Positions 17,972 to 27,002 of a stretch of DNA of 64,000 nt are shown here, in pieces. How positions within the stretch are numbered: the stretch's first letter is position 1; each line of letters begins with the position of its first letter. The DNA comes from Paenibacillus eucommiae (GTDB lineage: Bacteria > Bacillota > Bacilli > Paenibacillales > NBRC-103111). The stretch is taken from assembly GCF_017874215.1 (NCBI RefSeq), contig NZ_JAGGLB010000001.1:558001-622000 (forward strand), given 5' to 3'. Made by a program: the position numbers and the translations under genes. Under the pieces are notes generated by a model. That model was given only the letters and a program-made list of their open reading frames with translations. It did no database searches and had not been told where the DNA came from.

Positions 17972-19768
17972 TCACCCCTGCAGTGACCTGCCGGACCCTT
18001 CCAAATGATTTAACGGTAAAGACACGCTGACTGTAGTACCGCGAGCTGAGCCGCCTGATGTTAGATGCAATCCGAACTCTCCGCCAAAGCGATAAGCAAT
18101 TCTACGATGCACATTAAGAAGTCCTATACCGGACCCTGTATGCTCCGATCTGTCCTTATAACGGCGATCCTGGTTAAAAATTCTGTTCATTTCTTCCACC
18201 GCTTCAATGGACATCCCTGAGCCCGTGTCCTCGACAATAAGCAGCACTTTATCATCCTGCCTCCGCATCCCAATTCGGATGGACCCTCCACTCTTGCCGA
18301 TTCCATGAATTACAGCGTTCTCGACGATAGGCTGCAGCGACATTTTGGGCAATTGCAAATCCATCAAAGACGGGTCCAGATCCCATTCGAATACCAGCTT
18401 GTCCTCAAACCTCATCTGAGTAATCAACGCATAGTTGCGGATCTGCTCCAGCTCCTCGCGGATCGTAGCTTCTGATCCTTTCGACCAATTACTGCTGTAG
18501 CGGAATATCCCCGACAAAGCCAAGATAACGTTACAAAGCTGCTCATTTTCCTTCTCATCCAGCATCCAATAAATCATATCCAGCGTATTGTAGAGAAAAT
18601 GCGGATTGACCTGCGACTGCAGCGCGTTAAGCTGGGCAATTTTTTCGCTTTCAGAAACTTCCTTCACCCTGACGAACAATTCGTCGATTTGATGCACCAT
18701 TTGATTGAATACATCTGTCAGCACTTCAATTTCAATGTAGGATTTCACCTTCGGTATTTCCTCGAAACGGCCCCGCTTCGCTTTTTTCATATACCGGATC
18801 ATCTGCTTAAAGGGCGCAGTAACACTAACCGAGAGAAAAAAAGTGAGCAGGAGCGACAGCACCATCAGCCCTAACGTAAAACCGATAAAATAATGCTTCA
18901 TCGAGCTAAGCTCTACCTGCAAAACAGAAAGCTTGATCACACTGACCATTTGCCAATCATTAATAGCAAGCGCTGAAGCAATCAGCCTTTTGCTATCCGT
19001 CTCGGAGCTCGTGCTTTGCTCTCTGACTGTTGCCGCCGGTAAAGGATATTCAAAGGAGGTCTGCAGAAGCTCCGTGTCGGGATGCGCTTTGATCTGTCCG
19101 TCATGGACGAGAAAGGAATCCATTTGCCCGGAAAAATTCATATTCTCCAGGATGCCCTTCAGCACCCGCGGCTTCATCTCAATCAGAACCAGGCCAACCG
19201 TTTCGGAACGGTTCAAATTATAGAGCTTGCGGCCAAAAGCGAAAACGCTTCCTTTTCCGTTCTTCTCGATTACAGAATTTCGTTCCATGCCGAGCCAGAC
19301 GGTTTCCCCGCCAGACTCATTTAAACGGCGGTACCACTCGCTGCTAGCAAAGCCCGGTTCAATAACCTGTGTCAGTCCGCCATAGCTATACACCGCACCG
19401 TCCATGCCGAGCACGTGAATGCCTATCACATCATCCCATGCATAATAGATGGCTCCCAGCGCATTCGTGATCGTTCGTTCATTAATCGCGCGTACGGCTG
19501 GATTTTCCTGCTTGCGCCCGAGCAGACGCTGAATATCCGGATTAGTAACAATCGATTTACCCAAGCTGTCATATCCCTTGAGCAGCAAATCGACATGATC
19601 GCGAGCCTGCATCACATTTTTGGCGGCCGCATCATCCAGCATTTTTTTCACACGGCCTGAAGAGCTCTCATAATAAACAAGTGATAAAATAACGAGCAGG
19701 CAAAAAAAGCTGGCGGCAAATAATAGAAAAATTCGGGTTCCGATCGAACGGGGGCGAAGCAGCTTCAT
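17972..19768 (-). CDS. YesM-type sensor histidine kinase
   Basis: About 598 residues from the ATG at 19768, which has AAGGTG 7 nt upstream; a 22-residue longer frame lacks this. Transmembrane segment near 15-35, extracellular sensor domain to about 285, second transmembrane segment (GFTLGLMVLSLLLTFFLSV), HAMP, NPHFLYNTLDMIYW near 388 and ATPase motifs QPIVENAVIHGIG near 481 and EDTGSGM. It forms a pair with the adjacent regulator. It lies directly downstream of the transporter permeases, so sensing is probably tied to the same sugar. Confidence 0.93.
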   Translation of the reverse strand: MKLLRPRSIGTRIFLLFAASFFCLLVILSLVYYESSSGRVKKMLDDAAAKNVMQARDHVDLLLKGYDSLGKSIVTNPDIQRLLGRKQENPAVRAINERTITNALGAIYYAWDDVIGIHVLGMDGAVYSYGGLTQVIEPGFASSEWYRRLNESGGETVWLGMERNSVIEKNGKGSVFAFGRKLYNLNRSETVGLVLIEMKPRVLKGILENMNFSGQMDSFLVHDGQIKAHPDTELLQTSFEYPLPAATVREQSTSSETDSKRLIASALAINDWQMVSVIKLSVLQVELSSMKHYFIGFTLGLMVLSLLLTFFLSVSVTAPFKQMIRYMKKAKRGRFEEIPKVKSYIEIEVLTDVFNQMVHQIDELFVRVKEVSESEKIAQLNALQSQVNPHFLYNTLDMIYWMLDEKENEQLCNVILALSGIFRYSSNWSKGSEATIREELEQIRNYALITQMRFEDKLVFEWDLDPSLMDLQLPKMSLQPIVENAVIHGIGKSGGSIRIGMRRQDDKVLLIVEDTGSGMSIEAVEEMNRIFNQDRRYKDRSEHTGSGIGLLNVHRRIAYRFGGEFGLHLTSGGSARGTTVSVSLPLNHLEGSGRSLQG

Positions 19769-19850
19769 AATGGTGCACCTTTTTCTCCGTATGTTGTATG
19801 ATGTAGAAACATGTCGAAATAAATGATGCCTCATTATATCACGAAACCAC

Positions 19851-20678
19851 TTAGCCCTTAATAGCTCCGGCGACCATGCCTTTAGTTATTTTTTCAGAGA
19901 GTGCAAAGTAAACCAGCATGACCGGCAGCATTCCCAAAATCAGGTAAGCCCCTATGACTCCATAATTCGTCGAGTACTGGCTGAAAAAGCTGTAAATTCC
20001 AAACGGCAGTGTTTTTAGACTAATACTGGAAATGAAAGTAGATGCCATAATATATTCATTCCACACGTCGATAAACGTCAAAATGGTTACTGTTGTAAGC
20101 GGCGGAACAATAATCGGCAGCATAATGCTGAAGAAGGTCCGGTACACCGACGCCCCGTCAATCGCCGCTGACTCCTCCAGCTCACGAGGTACCGTATTGA
20201 AAAAACCGCTTAAGATGAAAATAGCTATCGGAATTGCAAAGGCAATGTACGGTAAAATTAGCGACAAATGTGTATTTAAAATGCCCATTTTCTTAAATAG
20301 AACAACGAGCGGCAGCAAGGTTGACTGCAGCGGAATCATAATACCTGTCATGAAGACCAGCATCACCAGCTTGCCCCATCTCCATCCAAAGCGTGTAATC
20401 GCATAGGACACCATCGAGCTGAGAAGCAGTGTAACGAATACCGTTATGCTGGCAACGAACAGGCTGTTAAACAAGTAGCGCAAGTAGTGACCAGACTCAT
20501 ACGCCTGAGCATAGTTGCTCCACTGGAATTCGGCCGGCAGCGAGAAAAACCGGCCCGACAAAATTTCCTTTTTCGTCTTAAATGAATACAGCAGCAGCCA
20601 GAGCAGCGGATATACCTGTGTAAAGAACAGCAGGATGAATACGGTCCAAACCGCCGGTTTTCCTAAATATCTCAACAC
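19851..20678 (-). CDS. Carbohydrate ABC transporter permease, MalG-like
   Basis: 275 residues, about six membrane segments, EAA loop EESAAIDGAS and the C-terminal KGMVAGAIKG typical of MalG-type CUT1 permeases. Start is a GTG; its ribosome site (GAGAGGG) is rather far upstream. Partner of the MalF-like permease 40 nt upstream and of the lipoprotein at 21665. Confidence 0.9.
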   Translation of the reverse strand: MLRYLGKPAVWTVFILLFFTQVYPLLWLLLYSFKTKKEILSGRFFSLPAEFQWSNYAQAYESGHYLRYLFNSLFVASITVFVTLLLSSMVSYAITRFGWRWGKLVMLVFMTGIMIPLQSTLLPLVVLFKKMGILNTHLSLILPYIAFAIPIAIFILSGFFNTVPRELEESAAIDGASVYRTFFSIMLPIIVPPLTTVTILTFIDVWNEYIMASTFISSISLKTLPFGIYSFFSQYSTNYGVIGAYLILGMLPVMLVYFALSEKITKGMVAGAIKG

Positions 20679-20717
20679 CGTGAATGTACGCCCTCTCTTC
20701 CGTGCAATGGAAACGGA

Positions 20718-21608
20718 TTATTGTATCGCATCTTCTGATCGCTTGAATATTTTGTTGAGCAGCAGAGTTGCCAGCAGGCAGGCTGCCACCAGAAAGACTG
20801 AAATTGTACTTCCATAGCCATATTCCAGCGAAGAAAATGTTCTTTTGTACATATGACTCGAAATTACATCCGTGGCGTTCCCAGGTCCGCCTCCCGTCAT
20901 CACCATGACGATATCGAGTGTTTTCAGCGAGCCGATCACCGCCAGCACCATGGAAATTTTGAAAACCGGCGCCACGAGCGGAAAAGTAATGTAGCGGTCT
21001 ACCGTCCAGCCTTCGGCACCATCGATTTTGGCCGCTTCATAAATTTCCTGCGGAATGTTCTGTACCCCGGTGAACTGAATCAGCAAGTGATAGCCAAGGT
21101 ACTGCCACAGCGAGACAAAAATCAGCGCATAAATCGCAAAGGTGGGATCAGCCAGCCACGGTCGCGCCCACTCACCCAGTCCGAGCCAGGCCAGAGCATC
21201 ATTTAAGAGTCCACCCATAGAGGCGGGACTGTAAATCGATTTCCACAGCTGCCCGATAACGACTACGGATAAAATGACGGGCAAAAAGAAGCTGGATACA
21301 AGGAAATTCGGACGTTTCACATAGCGGCTCAGCCAGACGGCCAGCAGCAGGGCAACTGGAATTTCAGCCATGGAAAAGGCTGCGTACAGCAGCGTCCGGT
21401 AGACGGACGGCCAGAAGATAGCGTCCTTGGTCAGCATATTTATGTAATTCGACCATCCGACGAACGTCGCAGCACCTATCCCATTCCATTGAAAGAAAGA
21501 GTAGTACAGCGAAATGATAATAGGTACAAATACAATCGCGACATATAACAAGAGGCAGGGCAGCACGAAAATGGCAATGGCACGCCACGATACTTTGGCA
21601 ATATTCAC
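20718..21608 (-). CDS. Carbohydrate ABC transporter permease, MalF-like
   Basis: 296 residues with six membrane segments, EAA loop YEAAKIDGAE and MTGGGPGNATDVISSHMYK, a conserved C-terminal pattern in MalF/UgpA-type permeases. GTG start with GGAG 11 nt upstream. It sits 57 nt after the binding-protein gene, giving the usual order binding protein, MalF, MalG. Confidence 0.92.
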   Translation of the reverse strand: MNIAKVSWRAIAIFVLPCLLLYVAIVFVPIIISLYYSFFQWNGIGAATFVGWSNYINMLTKDAIFWPSVYRTLLYAAFSMAEIPVALLLAVWLSRYVKRPNFLVSSFFLPVILSVVVIGQLWKSIYSPASMGGLLNDALAWLGLGEWARPWLADPTFAIYALIFVSLWQYLGYHLLIQFTGVQNIPQEIYEAAKIDGAEGWTVDRYITFPLVAPVFKISMVLAVIGSLKTLDIVMVMTGGGPGNATDVISSHMYKRTFSSLEYGYGSTISVFLVAACLLATLLLNKIFKRSEDAIQ

Positions 21609-21664
21609 ATTCTCTTTATCTCCTATCCATAAATTACCTTCGGAAATTCCATTTATAAATTTGC

Positions 21665-23014
21665 TTACTGTTTATTTTCTTCGAATGCATTTTGATGCTC
21701 TTTAGCCGCTTCCTCCGGACTGATTTTGGAAGCAAACAAATTCTGAATGCTGTTTAAATGAACTTGAGTTGTACTTGGGTCCATCGTGTTATCGAAGGCG
21801 ATATCGCCGCCATTCACGCTTTTGAACATATCCAGCACATCCATAGCAAGCTTTGAGTATCCAGCAGCCTGGAAGTCACCCTCCACCTTCTGGGCAAGAC
21901 CAACCGCATTTTTCATCTCAAAAGAAACCTTCGGATAATTTAGCATGTAATAGTGCAGGAAATCCTTTGCTTCCGCCAGATGAGGACTGTTCGCTGCCAA
22001 GGCAAAGCCTGTTCCGGGACCGAGCATAAATTCATTCGGATCTCCCTTGCCATTCACGGTTGGGAAAGCAAAAACACCAATTTTATCGACAATATCGCTA
22101 TCCTCAATGGCCGCTGTAGCCCATGTGCCCATGAAATACATCGCTGTCTTCCCTGTTATAAACAAGTTTTCAGCCATATCGTAATCATAAGAGGTAGCAC
22201 CTTCCTGAAATCCGTTAACCTGAATAAATTCCTTCATTTTGGCAATCGATTCTACAAAAGCAGGATCCATAAAATCTTTTTTACCCGCAAGAATTTCGTT
22301 CAAGAAACCAGGACCTGCCAGACGCAGAACAATGTTCATAAAAAAGTAGGAGCCCGTCCACGTTTCCTTTTCGCCAACAACCATCGGAATGATGCCACGT
22401 TCGTTAAAGGTTTTCGCAGCCTGCACCAGCTCTTCGAAGGTTTTAGGAACCGCTACCCCTGCTTGCTCGAACAGCTCTTTATTGTAGTAAACGGCAGCAA
22501 CGTTATTACCGTCAGGCAAAGCGTAGATGTGATCATCAAATTTGTAATAATCGAGAATCCCAGTCTGGAAGCTGTCTCCCAGCCCCTCGCGGGCAAGAAT
22601 GTCGTCGAGCGGAGCCAGCTTGCCTCCTGTAACGAACGGTTCCATTTGCGCACTGGCATTAACAACTGTAATATCCGGCATGCTGTCGGACGCTGCCTGT
22701 GTTTTCAGCTTGATTTTCTGCTGATCCATATTTAACGAATCGATTTCAATCTTGATAGCCGGATTGGCTGCTGTGTAATCATCAATCAATTTGCGCATTA
22801 CCCGGTGCTGAATGTTCGTTTCATCGGGATAGGCGTTTTGAAAGGTCAGCTTAACTTCCTTTTGTGACTCTTTTCCTGAATCGCCGCCTCCCTCTTGCTT
22901 CGTAGTCCCTTCACTTGGGACCTGGCTGCTGTTCCCGCCGCCGCAAGCAGCTAGCGAGAAAACAAGGGCAATGCTCAGCAGAACGAAAGCCGTCCGCTTG
23001 AATGTTGACAACAT
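21665..23014 (-). CDS. Extracellular sugar-binding lipoprotein (family 1)
   Basis: The ATG at 23014 is preceded by GGGAGGG at 8 nt and starts a lipoprotein signal ending FSLAAC, followed by a Gly/Ser linker. About 449 residues, typical of CUT1 family 1 binding proteins (SRYDPxx-type fold; AVYYNKELFEQAGVAVPKTFEEL, the classic hinge pattern). It feeds the MalF/MalG-like permeases downstream. A 15-residue longer frame upstream lacks a ribosome site. As first gene of the transporter operon it is the likely target of the cre-like site about 150 nt upstream. Confidence 0.93.
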   Translation of the reverse strand: MLSTFKRTAFVLLSIALVFSLAACGGGNSSQVPSEGTTKQEGGGDSGKESQKEVKLTFQNAYPDETNIQHRVMRKLIDDYTAANPAIKIEIDSLNMDQQKIKLKTQAASDSMPDITVVNASAQMEPFVTGGKLAPLDDILAREGLGDSFQTGILDYYKFDDHIYALPDGNNVAAVYYNKELFEQAGVAVPKTFEELVQAAKTFNERGIIPMVVGEKETWTGSYFFMNIVLRLAGPGFLNEILAGKKDFMDPAFVESIAKMKEFIQVNGFQEGATSYDYDMAENLFITGKTAMYFMGTWATAAIEDSDIVDKIGVFAFPTVNGKGDPNEFMLGPGTGFALAANSPHLAEAKDFLHYYMLNYPKVSFEMKNAVGLAQKVEGDFQAAGYSKLAMDVLDMFKSVNGGDIAFDNTMDPSTTQVHLNSIQNLFASKISPEEAAKEHQNAFEENKQ

Positions 23015-23163
23015 TTTTGAAACCCTCCCTGTACGGTACATTTTCAAAACACTTTTCAATCCATTTTCGAACCATTTCCGAACCGCTTTTTTACCAAATA
23101 ATTCCCAATTTCTTTGCTTGACTGTTTCTTTAATGCTTCGTTGCTACTTCCTCATTATGAGGG

Positions 23164-23178
23164 TAAAAGCGTTTACAA
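23164..23178 (-). promoter_or_regulatory. cre-like operator upstream of the binding-protein gene
   Basis: Minus strand TGTAAACGCTTTTAC is a near-palindrome matching catabolite-responsive elements (CcpA) or another LacI-family operator. It is preceded by GAGTTTATGCATAG, echoing the start-site region of the four promoters at 28-46 kb, but the ACATA activator repeats are absent. Confidence 0.65.
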
Positions 23179-23239
23179 ACTATGCATAAACTCAAGATGT
23201 AATGTTTGTTTTTTAAAGATGTTGCTTGTTGTAAGATAA

Positions 23240-23745
23240 ACGCCTTGCGACGTCCTTTGATGTACGTGTTCGTGACTTGGGTGCGTTGCGGAGGGAATGG
23301 CTGTGGGCTCCAGCCGCTGTTAAAGATTTGTTCCCTTGAATGGTATACATGAGGAGGTAGGAACAAATCTTTAAATGCGGACGCTACCGCTCTTCCGCCC
23401 ACAGCCATTCCCTCTCTTAGCTACAATCGCACGCATCACACGAACACCAAGCTCAAACGGACAGCCAGCAAGGGTTTTCTCTTGATATAGAGGGGATTTC
23501 CTAGCTGGCGTAGCGCTAGGAATGAAGAGCGCGCAGCTGAGAATGGAGCTGTTACTTTTAACGATGTTTTTCATCGCTAAAAGCAGCAGTTCCTCTCCAC
23601 AACCTTACTTTAACGATGAAAAACATCGTTAAAATCTCTTTTTAGCCCCCTGAGTGGCCATTTGTCCTCTTTTAACGATGAAAATCATCATTAAAGTGAC
23701 CATTTGTCCTGGAGCACCTGCTTTAACGATGAAAAACATCGTTAA
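23240..23745. repeat. Dispersed palindrome module, copy B (full length)
   Basis: Full module: GTCCTTTGATG and GTGTTCGTGACTTG blocks, a 122-nt hairpin (23292-23413; arms AGGGAATGGCTGTGGG and its complement, with inner arms TTAAAGATTTGTTCC), the TACAATCGCACG and AAGCTCAAACGGAC blocks, GATTTCCTAG, then four palindromes TTTAACGATG-5 nt-CATCGTTAAA at 23557, 23609, 23671 and 23722. Short reading frames here (starting MKNIVK) arise from the palindromes and are not supported as genes. Confidence 0.88.
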
Positions 23746-23800
23746 GTCAAGCACACGCCCCCCATTCGGGAGAGGCCCACTGCTGCTATCAGTAAAATTC

Positions 23801-23843
23801 AAAAAAAGCCTATCCGGGATCTCTCGATCTACCGACAGGCTTC
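23801..23843 (-). terminator. Rho-independent terminator
   Basis: On the minus strand AAGCCTGTCGG pairs with CCGGATAGGCTT, followed by TTTTTTT. It ends the unit containing the OmdA-like gene (stop at 23933). Confidence 0.85.
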
Positions 23844-23932
23844 TAACATGGCTTTTTACATGGCTTTCTTAAATTGCTTCTTTTCCTGGAACATACGAAA
23901 CATACGAATACGAACTACTCATGCCTCACTTA

Positions 23933-24592
23933 CTACTCCTTCAACTGTGGCGCTTTAATGCCTTTGCCCAGCTTGTCCAGCGCTTTTTCGATCCGGCTTC
24001 GGCGAGTCTCTTCCCGTTTGGCCTCCGTGATCCAGCGGACATATTCTTTCCGGTGGCTATAGGCCAGCCCGTCAAAAAAAGCTTCGATTTCCGGCACCTC
24101 ATGCAGGGCATGGCGCAAATCATCCGGTACCTCCACCGCCCGAGTCGGGTCTACCGTTACTTTCGTCCCCGTAGTTAGCCGCTCTTGTCTTGTTCCTGTC
24201 GTGTTAACGAGCTCGGAAGGACGAAACCGCATGCATGACCAGGTATCATCTATTGAGATCAGTGCAATTCCCTCGAACCCTTTGCCGGAAATTACATCCC
24301 AGCCTGAATCTCTATTCAGGTCCGTTTTCATTTTGGAGCTTTTCTTGGGATAAGCAATCCAGAACAGCGCATTATGCTTTACCGCATCGCATGCCTTAGG
24401 GCCCCATGCCTCCAACTCGGCCACACTGCTTACGAACAACAGCACAACGTCGTATTCACCTACCGGCTCATGAGACAGCTCCGTCTCCTCGGGAAGCGGA
24501 AGAAGAAGCTCCTTATATCCTACTGGCAGATTTAGCATCAAAATAGATTGTCCTGCAGCGATTCTCATTTTTTTGTGCAGTTCGGCATTCAT
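23933..24592 (-). CDS. YdeI/OmpD-associated (OmdA-like) family protein
   Basis: 219 residues. The C-terminal part (VPDDLRHALHEVPEIEAFFDGL ... YVRWITEAKREETRRSRIEKAL) matches the YdeI/OmpD-associated family; the N-terminal half resembles DUF3052-type domains (PVGYKELLLPLP; ALFWIAYPKKSSKMKTDLNRD). Biochemical function is unknown; in enteric bacteria relatives have been linked to bacteriocin or peptide resistance. GGGGG precedes the ATG by 10 nt. It follows the DUF3900 gene by 43 nt. Confidence 0.82.
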   Translation of the reverse strand: MNAELHKKMRIAAGQSILMLNLPVGYKELLLPLPEETELSHEPVGEYDVVLLFVSSVAELEAWGPKACDAVKHNALFWIAYPKKSSKMKTDLNRDSGWDVISGKGFEGIALISIDDTWSCMRFRPSELVNTTGTRQERLTTGTKVTVDPTRAVEVPDDLRHALHEVPEIEAFFDGLAYSHRKEYVRWITEAKREETRRSRIEKALDKLGKGIKAPQLKE

Positions 24593-24635
24593 TTGGCGGC
24601 GTCCCCCTCAGCTTCAGTGTTCAACCCCATAAAGC

Positions 24636-26099
24636 TTAGTACGGCAGTCCGTCGTCCGCTTTCTCCCCTAGTCTCTTAATCACCTGGTCGAGTCCTTCCG
24701 GCTTGAGCAGCTCAATCGGCGAGACGCCCTTGTCGAATTGGAACTGATCGCCTTCAATAAGTACGACGTAGCGTCCGTTATGTCTGGCAATGTGGATGCT
24801 GTTACCGTAGTCGGCCAGGTTTCCTTTGATCGCGATGCCGTCCAGGCGGAATTTAAGCTCCAATTCCTCGTTGTGCTCCGTCAGCTTGGCTGCCGCTTCC
24901 ACAACTTGCGTATGATCCCATTTCTCCTGAAGATCCCGCTTCTCGCTGTACGCCCACAATTCAAAGCTTTGGCGCTCCCGCTCCCACGCTTCATATCCAT
25001 CATTATCCTGCCCTCGCTTGCCGGGCCCTGCCTGTTCTGGGCTCCACTGATTTCTTGCAGGCGCTGCATGCAAAATCCCGCTGTTTCCCGTCTGCCGTTC
25101 CATATTCCCGTCACCGGACGTCCTCAAATCCTCATATTCGCCTGCTTCATCAGGCTGCCCTTGATATCCTGGGGCCATTTGCCCAAGCTCCCCCGGTTGT
25201 CCCGACTGGTCATATTGATCGTTTTGTCCATATTGCCCATATGACTCCCCTGGTCCCGATGCTTCCGGATTGTCAATTCGGCTCAGCTGTCCCAATTCCC
25301 CGGCTGACTGCCCATAGGTATAGGTATTTGCTTCCCCTTGCCCTTGCATGGCGGCAAAAGCCGGATCAGGGCTCGTCCCCAGCAACTGATTTTGCTCCAT
25401 ATATTCCTGAACCATGGCAATGACCTGCTCGCTTACAATTTCCGGCTTTGATTTCTCATAAGATACATATTTCAGAAAATCCTCGAAATAACGCGCATGT
25501 GATGCCTGATGAACCTTCAGCTCATACTCCTCCAGCATTCCCTCCTCGGGCATGAACGGATACTGAATGGACTTCATACTGCGGGCACTGATGGCCATAT
25601 CCACCTGTGCAACCAAGCTGGTCTCGTCCGAAATCCGGGCTACCTTCGGCTCAAAATCACACTTCATCACAAACAGAAACGGCTCTTCGAAATAACGGGT
25701 CAGGCGGGCACTCGCCACGATAAACGCTCCACCTCTTACCGCACTCGTTTCCATATAGATACGTATCATGTCGTCGCAGTGATTTTTGAAATCCTCCATC
25801 TTGGTCACAAGGCGCAGGCGCTGAAATAAATTGTAGTTCGGATTGCTGTCCAGCTCATGCCCGGGCTCCACGATAAACCGGCCAATCTTGGTCGGAGCCT
25901 GCTCCGTGTTCGGATTTTTCTCCACCTTGCGCTTGCAAATACGAGTAAATTCACCGTCTAGAAAATGCTTGATCTCACTGTGCTCATAGGTATCGCCGTC
26001 CATTGTGCGGTAGTGCTTGTATGTTTTGCCAGAAGCAGCGGCGTCGCCGCCTTCCGTCTGAATAACGAAAAAAGATAGAAAGTGTACAGAAAAATCCAT
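24636..26099 (-). CDS. DUF3900-family protein with a Gln/Gly-rich linker
   Basis: About 487 residues from the ATG at 26099 (AAGGGGAACAAAT in front; a 12-residue longer frame is less likely). The N-terminal 230 residues (MDFSVHFLSFFVIQTEGG; KHYRTMDGDTYEHSEIKHFLDGE) match the DUF3900 family of Bacillales, whose function is unknown; the sequence recalls nucleoid-associated NdpA-like proteins in organisation, but I would not claim that. Residues about 250-375 are low-complexity (Gly, Gln, Tyr, Pro), followed by a conserved 100-residue C-terminal domain. No signal peptide, so cytoplasmic. Confidence 0.8.
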   Translation of the reverse strand: MDFSVHFLSFFVIQTEGGDAAASGKTYKHYRTMDGDTYEHSEIKHFLDGEFTRICKRKVEKNPNTEQAPTKIGRFIVEPGHELDSNPNYNLFQRLRLVTKMEDFKNHCDDMIRIYMETSAVRGGAFIVASARLTRYFEEPFLFVMKCDFEPKVARISDETSLVAQVDMAISARSMKSIQYPFMPEEGMLEEYELKVHQASHARYFEDFLKYVSYEKSKPEIVSEQVIAMVQEYMEQNQLLGTSPDPAFAAMQGQGEANTYTYGQSAGELGQLSRIDNPEASGPGESYGQYGQNDQYDQSGQPGELGQMAPGYQGQPDEAGEYEDLRTSGDGNMERQTGNSGILHAAPARNQWSPEQAGPGKRGQDNDGYEAWERERQSFELWAYSEKRDLQEKWDHTQVVEAAAKLTEHNEELELKFRLDGIAIKGNLADYGNSIHIARHNGRYVVLIEGDQFQFDKGVSPIELLKPEGLDQVIKRLGEKADDGLPY

Positions 26100-26228
26100 A
26101 TTTGTTCCCCTTATCGAATCATAGTCTAAACCCACCTGCCATTTTGCAGCGAATCTCTATTATACTATAAAACGACGAAAATGCGCAGACTCCATTCCGA
26201 CTACAATCACAATTGCACGCGCCAAGGT

Positions 26229-26774
26229 TCAACCTTTATGGTATTTTCCTGCCGAACCAACGATTAATTCTTCTAATCGCTCAAGCTTCTCTTCCATCCG
26301 ATGAATGGCCTGCTGCAACTCTAAATTTTCTTGTTCTGCTTTGAAATTAATGGCAAAATCCATGATCGCGTCCTGCTTGTCTTTTTTCTGCTGTCTATTT
26401 TGGCTCATTAATATAATAGGTGCTTGAAAACCTGCTGTAAAAGATAGAATAAGATTTAATAGAATAAATGGAGCCGGGTCAAAATGGAATGTAAAACTAA
26501 CGATGTTCCAGATGATCCAGGAGCCTAGAAAAATCGCGAACCAAACGATAAATGTCCAGCTCCCGCCAAAAGACGCCACTTTATCTGCCAGACGTTCCGA
26601 CCATGTAATTCTTTTATTATCCTCGATATCCAACTGCCTCTTTATACTTCCTTTATATTCCTTTACCATATATTGGACTCTTTTGATGTGCTCGCCGCTA
26701 AGTTTATCGGGATCCATTTCTTCAATGATCAATGTATCATCCGTTCGGGTAGTTTTCACTTTATTTTCTTCCAT
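26229..26774 (-). CDS. DUF1003-family membrane protein
   Basis: 181 residues with two adjacent transmembrane segments (WTFIVWFAIFLGSWIIWNIV and FILLNLILSFTAGFQAPIIL), the DUF1003 hallmark LADKVASFGGSWTF and MSQNRQQKKDKQDA. A coiled-coil tail (about 140-175, Glu/Leu/Arg-rich) follows. Function unknown; the family occurs beside stress and cation genes. Start preceded by AAGGAGAGG. Confidence 0.88.
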   Translation of the reverse strand: MEENKVKTTRTDDTLIIEEMDPDKLSGEHIKRVQYMVKEYKGSIKRQLDIEDNKRITWSERLADKVASFGGSWTFIVWFAIFLGSWIIWNIVSFTFHFDPAPFILLNLILSFTAGFQAPIILMSQNRQQKKDKQDAIMDFAINFKAEQENLELQQAIHRMEEKLERLEELIVGSAGKYHKG

Positions 26775-26924
26775 AACTTTATGATCCTCTCCTTATCCAT
26801 ATAGGATTAAGCCAATGAACTAAATTTTTATTACCCGATGATAATTAGTTTAAAACGCTTGTAACCCATAAGGAAAGTATTGCCACAAACGGGCTAGGAG
26901 AAGGGCAGATTCATGTATGAGTGC

Positions 26925-26972
26925 AAAAAACAACGCGCCCCGATAAAGTATCGGCACGCGCTGAGAGCTTGT
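26925..26972 (-). terminator. Terminator of the binding-protein A gene
   Basis: Arms CAGCGCGTGCCGATA and TATCGGGGCGCGTT pair with one mismatch and are followed on the minus strand by GTTTTTT; 31 nt after the stop at 27003. Confidence 0.85.
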
Positions 26973-27002
26973 TTTTTTTTATTTTGTCTACTTTTTCATT
27001 CT

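Noticed and set aside
23371..23574. Small MKNIVK-starting frame in module B as a conserved small gene
   Set aside because: A similar frame in module C follows from DNA repeat identity, its length and end differ, and no ribosome site is present.
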